10,531 nt of DNA from assembly GCA_946885665.1 (NCBI GenBank), contig CAMPGT010000137.1, positions 1-10,531 of the forward strand, read 5' to 3'. Positions within the stretch are counted from its first letter, which is position 1. Each line of letters starts with the position of its first letter. The notes beneath the pieces were generated by a model. It did not search any database. It was not told the origin of the DNA and worked only from the letters and a program-made list of their open reading frames with translations. This stretch comes from an uncultured Chitinophagaceae bacterium. Lineage in GTDB: Bacteria; Bacteroidota; Bacteroidia; Chitinophagales; Chitinophagaceae. The position numbers were made by a program, and so were the translations under genes. Positions 1 to 5,784 of the stretch are shown piece by piece.

Positions 1-260
1 CCCGTGATGCTTATCGAAGGGCGCGGATGCTGACCGGCAGCCGCAATTGCTGCCTTGATATTTTCAAGCGCCAGCTTTGCGGTTTCAGCGTCGGAAAAGC
101 CGGTACGCTTCCTGGTGGTTATCGCCTTTTCGATCGCTGCATACCAATTGTCATTATATTTATTTGAAGGAAGCGTTTTCCACAGGCGCCTGAACTCTTC
201 TTCCGAAATGACATTATCCAGGTATTTATCCAGTAAAGATTGCAGTTCTTCAGGAAGCAT
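1..260 (-). CDS. FecR-family anti-sigma factor, N-terminal part (3' end outside window)
   Basis: Reading leftward from the ATG at 260 gives 86 codons open to the window edge, beginning MLPEELQSLLDKYLDNVISE. The segment is acidic and helical, with a YLDNVISEEEF stretch and a later 'NWYAAIEKAI' stretch. This resembles the cytoplasmic N-terminal region of Bacteroidota FecR-like anti-sigma factors, which bind the partner sigma factor. The membrane helix and periplasmic FecR domain expected from the family would lie beyond position 1 and cannot be seen. The gene follows the ECF sigma gene on the same strand after an 81-base gap, the standard sigma/anti-sigma order. An upstream ATG at 270 is in another frame and stops at once, so 260 is the best start. 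The family call is inferred mainly from context plus N-terminal character. Confidence 0.72.
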   Translation of the reverse strand, partial: MLPEELQSLLDKYLDNVISEEEFRRLWKTLPSNKYNDNWYAAIEKAITTRKRTGFSDAETAKLALENIKAAIAAAGQHPRPSISIT

Positions 261-320
261 ATATAAGCATTAATTGAGCGCTGCAAAGTTGAACCGCAAG
301 AAGATCAAAGGGAAGTGGCG

Positions 321-340
321 GCCGAAAAAAATTATTCGGC
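321..340 (-). other. Intercistronic hairpin between sigma and anti-sigma genes
   Basis: GCCGAA at 321-326 and TTCGGC at 335-340 form a perfect six-base-pair stem with an eight-base A/T loop. It begins one base after the sigma-gene stop codon (342-344). On the transcribed strand the T-run lies in the loop and upper stem rather than after the stem, so it is not a classical Rho-independent terminator. It might slow transcription or stabilise the upstream mRNA and so shift the sigma:anti-sigma ratio. That role is inference. Confidence 0.35.
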
Positions 341-341
341 A

Positions 342-926
342 CTATTGGAAGAGGAACACCAAAATGCTGCTGTAACGTTTAAGAAAAGGACGAAGAAAGG
401 CTATCGACCTCACGATGTAATCCTTCACCGTTTTTTTGCTGACGCCCATCAGGGCGCTGATCTGTTCGTGGGTAAGACCCTGCTCCCGGCTCAACTTGAA
501 TGCACGCTGCTGTTGGGGGGGAAGTTTCGCAATGCCTTCCTGTATCGAAGTTTCAAGCTGCTTGAGGCCGATGTATTCCTCCTGTTCAATATTTTCATTA
601 GACGCAGCATTCGCCTGTTGCAGGTAGCGCAGGTACGCATCTTCAGTTTTCATTCTCCTGAAGCGCTTGTGAACAAGGAACTTAACATGCGTGCGCAGAA
701 AACCTTTCAGATTTTCGATGCCTCTCAGCCGTTCACGGTTCCTCCAAAGGGCAAGAAACGTGTCCTGGGCAACGTCATTCGCAAGAACCGAAGATTTCAT
801 GAGCATCATGGCGGCCGAATACACATAATCCCAGTGCAGGTGAAACAATGCATCAAAAGCACGTTCATCACCTTCCGCGAGCTGGTTAAGCAGTAAATGT
901 TCTCTATCGGTTAACCGGTCGGGCAC
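342..926 (-). CDS. ECF RNA polymerase sigma-70 factor (FecI-like, Bacteroidota type)
   Basis: This is an alternative sigma factor that would direct RNA polymerase to a small target set, normally released when a FecR partner receives a signal from a TonB-dependent outer-membrane transducer. With the GTG start at 926 the product is 194 residues, the usual ECF length. Region 2 spans about residues 22-90 (HWDYVYSAAMML, DVAQDTFLALW, then a basic KRFRR). Region 4 spans about 125-180, with the helix-turn-helix EQGLTHEQISALMGVSKKTV followed by a FLRPFLKR tail. The frame stays open upstream to an ATG at 1079 (245 residues), but the extra 51 residues do not resemble sigma-factor sequence. I therefore prefer 926, with moderate certainty about the start. 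The gene heads a minus-strand pair with the FecR-like gene and is divergent from the LamG gene. No convincing promoter was found in the gap from 927 to 1196. Confidence 0.92.
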   Translation of the reverse strand: MPDRLTDREHLLLNQLAEGDERAFDALFHLHWDYVYSAAMMLMKSSVLANDVAQDTFLALWRNRERLRGIENLKGFLRTHVKFLVHKRFRRMKTEDAYLRYLQQANAASNENIEQEEYIGLKQLETSIQEGIAKLPPQQQRAFKLSREQGLTHEQISALMGVSKKTVKDYIVRSIAFLRPFLKRYSSILVFLFQ

Positions 927-1196
927 TAAAAATATTTTTACGAGTGGTAAACAATAATAACCAAAAAAATGATTCAATGCGTTGATGCAGCGGAAATCGT
1001 AACAAAACGGCTCCCCCTCGCCCGGCAAAAAACAGCCCGTTTCACGGCCATTTAAAAATATCATGACAAATACTTTCACCTGTCGGGGACAATTGGTAAT
1101 TTCGCTTTGTATTCTGCAATATCCTCTCCCGTACCAGCCAATATTCCCCCGTTTTTACCAGTATTCTGAAAGCCGATTTTACCGATAACCCCAGCC

Positions 1197-2405
1197 ATGA
1201 GATTTTTATTTTTACTGTGCTTCACCCTCGCTGCGCATTACCTCTGTGCGCAAGATGCCACCGGCATGATCGTGCGGTGGAAGATGGAGGCAATTTGCGA
1301 ATTGACCGATGACTTCACGGAATCTCCTTCAAATGGTGTTTTAAACGAAGTGTCGCTTACCACCGATAAAGACAATCTTCCCAATGCCGCTTTTCTCTTT
1401 CAGTCAAATGATTCATACATCACGCTCGGCGCCGTCGATAAATTAAAACTGGCCGACGACAAATCCATTTCTTTCCGGATAAAACCGGTTGTAACCGGCG
1501 CCAACAGAAAGGGAAGTATTTTCAGCTACGGCACGGGCATCAACATCGGCTATGAAGAACAATCATCGGTCACCAGGCTGAATATTACATTTGGCAATAC
1601 CTCCTACATGCTGGTGAACCTTGTTCCCAATCAATGGCAATCGGTGGTGGTCACGTTTAAAAAAGCCTTCAGCGCATCAACATCAAAGGCGCATTGCTAT
1701 ATCGATGGCTCGTTAACGATGGAAGCTGAAAAAAATACCAGCACACATAATTTCACCAACTCGATAGCATTGATAGGTGCGGCCGACCAGTCAACACTCA
1801 CGAACGGCTTTCACGGCAGCCTGGATGAGCTGAGCATCTATAACCGCGTCCTTTCGAGCGAAGAAATACTCGACCAGGTATTACCTGTGAAACTTGAATT
1901 CTTCAAAGGAGAAAAACTCCATGATTTTATAGAACTGAAATGGAAAACGCAGATCGAAGAAAACGTTTCTCACTTCGATCTGCAAAAGAGCCTGGATGGA
2001 AGACTATTCCGCAACATCAGCAAAATTGATGCAGGCAAAAAAAATTATCTCACTTACGATTTTACCGGAATTGTCGATGCCGACGCATGGTACCGCCTTC
2101 AAATCGTCGATAAAGATGGTAAAACGGCTTATTCGAATATCATCAAAGTTGCCGGCAGCAACGCCATGGATGCCGACGAGCAGGTTGTTAAAATATTTCC
2201 CAATCCCGGCTCCGACGTTATCAACCTGGCGGGGATCTTCCATAACACTGATGTATCCATCTACAATAATGCAGGAACGATGATCAGCCGGCAACGTGTT
2301 TCCGGCAACAAAACTGTTGACATATCCCGTTTGCCTGCCGGATTATATTACCTTGTTTTTACCGACAATCATAAAAGAATCGTATCGAAGTTCATTAAAC
2401 GATAA
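1197..2405 (+). CDS. Secreted LamG-domain protein with T9SS type A sorting domain
   Basis: The 402-residue product starts with a signal peptide of about 18 residues (MRFLFLLCFTLAAHYLCA). Residues about 25-225 look like a concanavalin/laminin-G-type jelly roll: a 'DDKSISFRIKP' strand, 'NQWQSVVVTFKK', 'AHCYIDGSL', and the closing 'FHGSLDELSIYNRVLSSEEI' signature. Residues about 230-318 (LPVKLEFFKGE ... WYRLQIVDKDGKTAYSNII) match the fibronectin-III-like spacer common in T9SS cargo. Residues 328-402 form a type A sorting domain with 'KIFPNPGSD', 'DISRLPAGLYYLVF' and a basic end 'KFIKR'. The protein should cross the outer membrane by T9SS and be released or anchored at the surface. LamG domains often bind carbohydrate; no catalytic motif is visible, so binding or adhesion is more likely than hydrolysis. 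The next gene starts one base after its stop. Confidence 0.9.
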   Translation: MRFLFLLCFTLAAHYLCAQDATGMIVRWKMEAICELTDDFTESPSNGVLNEVSLTTDKDNLPNAAFLFQSNDSYITLGAVDKLKLADDKSISFRIKPVVTGANRKGSIFSYGTGINIGYEEQSSVTRLNITFGNTSYMLVNLVPNQWQSVVVTFKKAFSASTSKAHCYIDGSLTMEAEKNTSTHNFTNSIALIGAADQSTLTNGFHGSLDELSIYNRVLSSEEILDQVLPVKLEFFKGEKLHDFIELKWKTQIEENVSHFDLQKSLDGRLFRNISKIDAGKKNYLTYDFTGIVDADAWYRLQIVDKDGKTAYSNIIKVAGSNAMDADEQVVKIFPNPGSDVINLAGIFHNTDVSIYNNAGTMISRQRVSGNKTVDISRLPAGLYYLVFTDNHKRIVSKFIKR

Positions 2406-2406
2406 T

Positions 2407-3351
2407 ATGCAAGTGAAACCCGTCATTTTGTTTGTACTGTTGCTGATTGTTCACCTGGCGGTGCAGGGCCAAACGATCACCTGGGATTCGGTGAGGCCGC
2501 ATACCACCGACGCTACTATAGAAGAGGGCGCATACAACATCAGGCACTACGCCGCTAAAACCAACCTGGACACCATGAATGCGCTCGTCGTGTTTCTTCC
2601 AGGCACCTACCGTGCGCCGTTGAATTACCTGTTCATCACCGAACAGCTCGCACTGATGGGCTATCATGTTATCGGTCTCATGTATAAAACGAATCCCGCC
2701 ATTAACCCGATTTGCCGTGACACCGACGATGAAACCTGTCATTGGCGCGCAAGAATGGAAACTGTCGATGGCACCGACAGGCACCCCACGGTTTCGGTGA
2801 ACGTTTCCAATTCGATCAACAACCGGCTGGCAAAGCTGCTGCAATGGCTCATTAATAAATATCCAGAGGGCGGATGGGACCAATATTATTCGTCCGATGA
2901 AATTCAATGGAGCAAAATCATTGTTGCGGGCCACTCACAGGGAGCTTCCCTGGCCGGCGTGATGGGCCAGGCCTACCCGTTGAAAAGAGTGGTCATGTTT
3001 TCGGTGATGGACGTTCTTGACAGCGGCAAGATACCTAACTGGGTAAACGACGAGACCAAGGGCGAGAGGTACTATGCGTTCTTCCATACTAAAGATGAAC
3101 TGGTGTCGTTCACCAGCGCACAAGTGGGCTGGGATAAACTCGGTATGGCAAAATATGGCAGCATGGCGAATGCCGACTGCCGCACCTACCCTTACAATTA
3201 TTCCCATATCCTCTACACGATGTACGATCCATCCACTTCACTTGTCGACAAATACCACAACGGTACAACACTCGACGTGTACATCAACGGCGAAACGGCA
3301 TATAAAAACTCGCTGAAAGAAGCGTTGAGGTACCTCTTCCGAAAGATGTAA
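2407..3351 (+). CDS. Secreted alpha/beta hydrolase (possible BPSS1187-like esterase)
   Basis: The ATG at 2407 gives 314 residues beginning with a signal peptide (MQVKPVILFVLLLIVHLAVQ, then GQT). The same frame is open further upstream, but that extension overlaps the LamG gene and would bury the signal peptide. 'VVFLPGT' resembles an oxyanion-loop strand, and 'IIVAGHSQGASLAG' is the nucleophile elbow with Ser177. Asp230 (in FHTKDELV) and His267 (in NYSHILYT) sit where the other triad members are expected, so the enzyme looks active. Two cysteines in 'ICRDTDDETC' could form a disulfide in the periplasm. The general layout recalls the BPSS1187-type alpha/beta hydrolases, but that subfamily is from memory. 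The substrate is unknown; removing ester groups from a polysaccharide is a reasonable guess from the neighbours. It is very probably translated by coupling with the LamG gene. Confidence 0.85.
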   Translation: MQVKPVILFVLLLIVHLAVQGQTITWDSVRPHTTDATIEEGAYNIRHYAAKTNLDTMNALVVFLPGTYRAPLNYLFITEQLALMGYHVIGLMYKTNPAINPICRDTDDETCHWRARMETVDGTDRHPTVSVNVSNSINNRLAKLLQWLINKYPEGGWDQYYSSDEIQWSKIIVAGHSQGASLAGVMGQAYPLKRVVMFSVMDVLDSGKIPNWVNDETKGERYYAFFHTKDELVSFTSAQVGWDKLGMAKYGSMANADCRTYPYNYSHILYTMYDPSTSLVDKYHNGTTLDVYINGETAYKNSLKEALRYLFRKM

Positions 3352-3420
3352 CAAAGGGTCATTCAACGCAAAAAACATATTTTTATCTCCCGGATGAAAT
3401 GCTATTTTTAATGGGTGCGT

Positions 3421-3849
3421 ATGGCAAAGAAAGAAAAGGCGGCGCCGGCGAAATATACCGACAAATCAGCCGGCCAGCCACACCTGGTGTCGATTTTCAG
3501 GACGCTTAGAGAGCTGCTGCTGAAATATGCGAAAAGAAATTACCGGGCGAAAGCAGATGCACCCGGACAATATGAACTATATTACGACAAGGATGTGTAT
3601 GTGTATGATCGGGACTTTCCGGAGCTTCCTTTTTGCAGCTTGCTGATTCAAAAAGGATATGTCGGCCTCTATTTTACACCGGTTTATGTGATTCCCGGGC
3701 TTAAAGCAAAAATGTCCGCACGCCTGCTGGCATCTTTGAAAGGAAAAACATGTTTTCACATCCGGTCGCTGGATGATGAGCTGTTAAAAGAGATCAGGGA
3801 AATTGTTGACCTGGGATACAAGGGATATGTATCGCAAGGCTGGAAATAA
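3421..3849 (+). CDS. DUF1801-like small cytoplasmic protein
   Basis: The 142-residue product has no signal peptide. It opens with a lysine- and alanine-rich stretch (MAKKEKAAPAKYTDKSAG). The core 'PFCSLLIQKGYVGLYFTPVY', followed by 'LKGKTCFHIRSLDDELLKEIREIVDLGY', resembles DUF1801 / YdhG-like proteins, whose fold is known but whose function is mostly unassigned. The end 'GYKGYVSQGWK' also fits related Bacteroidota proteins. A GTG six bases upstream (3415) is a possible alternative start adding two residues. A TATTTTTA box at 3403-3410 is close to the Bacteroidota -7 element TAnnTTTG and would give a very short leader, but the matching -33 element is poor. It lies between two secreted-protein genes on the same strand and is probably unrelated to polysaccharide use. 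Confidence 0.75.
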   Translation: MAKKEKAAPAKYTDKSAGQPHLVSIFRTLRELLLKYAKRNYRAKADAPGQYELYYDKDVYVYDRDFPELPFCSLLIQKGYVGLYFTPVYVIPGLKAKMSARLLASLKGKTCFHIRSLDDELLKEIREIVDLGYKGYVSQGWK

Positions 3850-3896
3850 ATATTATACGCGGAAATCATCCGACCATAAAAAACAAAACATACACG

Positions 3897-4775
3897 ATGA
3901 AACAATTCATATTATCGGCTGTTGTGATCGCGGCGTCGTTGGGTGTACATGCCCAGATGGCGGCACCCGCGAATTCTTTTTTTGAGGATTTCAACGATTC
4001 GAACCTTAAGTATTTCCGCTTTGGCTCAACGGGTAACGCGTCTCCTGAAAAATGGAGACACGGCATCAACGCTGCCACGGATCCCTCCGTCAATATTATT
4101 TCGTTAAGGCTCGACCCCACCGACAGCGCAGGCGCCGGCCGGGGACCCGAAATTATTTCCAACAAGCTCACTCACTTCGGTACTTACAGCTCGCGGCTGA
4201 AGGTTCCTGCGGCAAAAGCCGTTCAGCCGAATGTGGGTGCGGTGGTCGGTTACTTTACGTATCATGTGGATAGTATTATCGGCCTCAGTGAAATTGATTT
4301 TGAGTGGCTGATCGCTGATCCCACTATCATTTATATCGGTACATGGACGGGGCATCACGGTAAGCTGCAAAGGATCGGAAGAACGATTAATTTGGCAAAG
4401 GGCATTATCTACAATACCGTTTACAAAGAAAACCATAATGGGGAGCCCACTGTGCTTACCGGTGCGCAAAACCAGCCAGAGAAGATCCCTGCAATTGCAG
4501 GCTATGATGCGTCTTCAAAATTCTATACCTACGGTTTCGATTGGAAATCCGACCGGCTCACGTGGTGGATCATTCATCCCGAAACAGGCGAAAAAATAAT
4601 TTTATGGGATTACCAGGGATCGAAATTGGGAATTCCTCAAAATGCAAGCCGCTACCGCATGAATTTCTGGCACACGAACGAATGGTCGGTACACACTAAT
4701 CCGGCCTCCGTGGAGCGTCCGGTAAAATCGTATGAACTGGAAGTGGATTGGATGAAATATGATGCAGCAGAGTGA
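3897..4775 (+). CDS. Secreted glycoside hydrolase family 16 protein
   Basis: The 292-residue product has a clear signal peptide, MKQFILSAVVIAASLGVHAQ, with likely cleavage after residue 20. The GH16 catalytic signature EIDFE occurs at residues 132-136: Glu132 as nucleophile, Asp134 as the assisting acid and Glu136 as acid/base, by the established family pattern. Supporting features are 'FGTYSSRLKVP' (typical GH16 strand before the active site), 'FYTYGFDWKSDRLTWWI' and the closing 'RYRMNFWHTNEWS ... YELEVDWMKYD'. GH16 enzymes are retaining endo-hydrolases or transglycosylases acting on beta-1,3/1,4-glucans, xyloglucan, agar or similar polymers; the substrate cannot be fixed from this sequence. 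There is no lipobox and no T9SS sorting domain, so a periplasmic location is most likely. The gene sits 47 bases after the DUF1801-like gene. Confidence 0.9.
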   Translation: MKQFILSAVVIAASLGVHAQMAAPANSFFEDFNDSNLKYFRFGSTGNASPEKWRHGINAATDPSVNIISLRLDPTDSAGAGRGPEIISNKLTHFGTYSSRLKVPAAKAVQPNVGAVVGYFTYHVDSIIGLSEIDFEWLIADPTIIYIGTWTGHHGKLQRIGRTINLAKGIIYNTVYKENHNGEPTVLTGAQNQPEKIPAIAGYDASSKFYTYGFDWKSDRLTWWIIHPETGEKIILWDYQGSKLGIPQNASRYRMNFWHTNEWSVHTNPASVERPVKSYELEVDWMKYDAAE

Positions 4776-4781
4776 GCGAAA

Positions 4782-4967
4782 TTATTTTGGTGTAAAATAT
4801 ACTTCTTCGATAAGGCGCAGTAATTCTTTTTGAGGTAAGCGTTTCCATTCTGCGAGCCCTTCTACATTTCTCCAGGCTTCGTCAATGAAAACACGGTAAG
4901 TGACCGTACCGCTGATGCGCTGGTCAGGGGTCTGGAATAAGGCTTCGGCGCTGGTTGTCTGTTGCAT
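4782..4967 (-). CDS. Small hypothetical protein, 61 residues
   Basis: I do not recognise this protein. Reading leftward from the ATG at 4967 to the TAA at 4782-4784 gives a soluble, mixed-charge product starting MQQTTSAEALFQTPDQRISG and ending LLRLIEEVYFTPK, with no membrane segment or signal peptide. It fills an otherwise empty gap, converges on the GH16 gene with 6 bases between stops, and is divergent from the DUF4142 gene. A TATCTTTA box, seven of eight bases to the Bacteroidota -7 consensus if the two free positions are counted, ends only four bases before the ATG, so the message might be nearly leaderless. The amino-acid composition looks protein-like, but without homologs it could still be a chance reading frame. 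Confidence 0.5.
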   Translation of the reverse strand: MQQTTSAEALFQTPDQRISGTVTYRVFIDEAWRNVEGLAEWKRLPQKELLRLIEEVYFTPK

Positions 4968-5067
4968 GCGCTAAAGATACGGATTTGTAGGATTGTAACA
5001 TTTACCGGCCCAGGCAACCCGGGAACTAATTATACGGTCTATTCAGATCAAGAACAAACACACGCTC

Positions 5068-5679
5068 ATGAAAACGACATCCCTTCGTATTGTCATATTG
5101 GTATCGGTTTTCGTTATGTTCCAGACATTTGAAGCCGTGGGCCAGGTAAGTCCGCCGAAACAGTCCGCGAAGCAGGCTGTGATGAGCGATGCCAGGTTTG
5201 TTGCTAAGAATATTGAAGACAATGAGTTCATGATGGCGCTTTGCCGGCGCGGGGCGGAACGGGGTACGGATTCGAGGCTAAAGGAGCTGGCCGACCAGAT
5301 GCTTTCCGACCACTCGGGCATGCTCTATTCGCTGCAGCAGTTGGCTTCGGCAGGTACCGGCTCGTCCGGGGGTACAACGGCCGCGGGGCCCGAAGACAAT
5401 GAGGTACAGCAGGCCATCGGGAAACTTTCCGGGTTAGGCGGAGAACAATTCGATACCACGTGGGTGTCGAGTGTATTGAAAATACAACAGGCCAGGTACG
5501 ATGAGCTGACGCTGGCGAAGCAAACGGTCAGCAATTCGCAGTTAAAAACCGCTGTCACCGAGGCGGCATCGGTGATCCGGAAACAGCTTACGAAGTTAAA
5601 ATCGCTGCAAAAGGCACTCGCAAGGGCAATTATCCAACGCCAAAAAGAAGAGGCGCTTAAAAATAAAAATAACCGGTAG
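5068..5679 (+). CDS. Secreted DUF4142-domain protein
   Basis: The 203-residue product has an N-terminal signal peptide (MKTTSLRIVILVSVFVMFQT, probable cleavage near residue 26). Residues about 40-94 form the first helix pair typical of DUF4142, a ferritin-like four-helix fold: 'DARFVAKNIEDNEFMMAL', 'RGTDSRLKELADQMLSDHSG'. A Ser/Gly/Thr-rich linker (about 94-107) separates this from the second pair (about 125-185: 'FDTTWVSSVLKIQQARYDEL', 'NSQLKTAVTEAASVIRKQL'). The C-terminal end is strongly basic and glutamine-rich. DUF4142 proteins are periplasmic and often linked with stress, but their biochemical role is unassigned. The linker between the helix pairs is longer than I would expect for this family. 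The gene is transcribed alone in the direction of the GH9 gene, with 105 bases between them. Confidence 0.85.
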   Translation: MKTTSLRIVILVSVFVMFQTFEAVGQVSPPKQSAKQAVMSDARFVAKNIEDNEFMMALCRRGAERGTDSRLKELADQMLSDHSGMLYSLQQLASAGTGSSGGTTAAGPEDNEVQQAIGKLSGLGGEQFDTTWVSSVLKIQQARYDELTLAKQTVSNSQLKTAVTEAASVIRKQLTKLKSLQKALARAIIQRQKEEALKNKNNR

Positions 5680-5784
5680 AAATGTCCCGCCATTAATGAC
5701 AATCATTGAAGGCCGGTTAATAACTATCAGGTACACGCGCAAAAAAGTCGGGAAATAACTTAACTTCAGGTCCTTTGCCCATAA

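Noticed and set aside
315..896. Long plus-strand reading frame opposite the sigma gene.
   Set aside because: It is antisense to a clear sigma-70 factor and its translation shows no recognisable domain.
927..950. TATTTTTA preceded by TTG at 17 bases, read on the minus strand just before the sigma GTG, as a Bacteroidota promoter.
   Set aside because: Its transcript would begin at or inside the chosen start codon, so it cannot serve that start. Such A/T boxes are common by chance.
927..1079. N-terminal extension of the sigma factor to an ATG at 1079 (245 residues).
   Set aside because: The added 51 residues lack sigma-factor character and exceed normal ECF length; the GTG at 926 gives the expected 194 residues. 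It cannot be fully excluded because GTG is the only good internal choice.
2296..2406. Upstream extension of the alpha/beta hydrolase frame to an ATG at 2296.
   Set aside because: It overlaps the conserved T9SS domain of the preceding gene and would place the signal peptide internally; the ATG at 2407 fits both signal peptide and coupling.
5671..5718. AACCGG ... CCGGTT inverted repeat with an inner AATGA-CAA-TCATT hairpin after the DUF4142 gene, considered as a terminator.
   Set aside because: The outer arms are too far apart, the outer left arm overlaps the coding end, and there is no T-tract, so termination is not supported.
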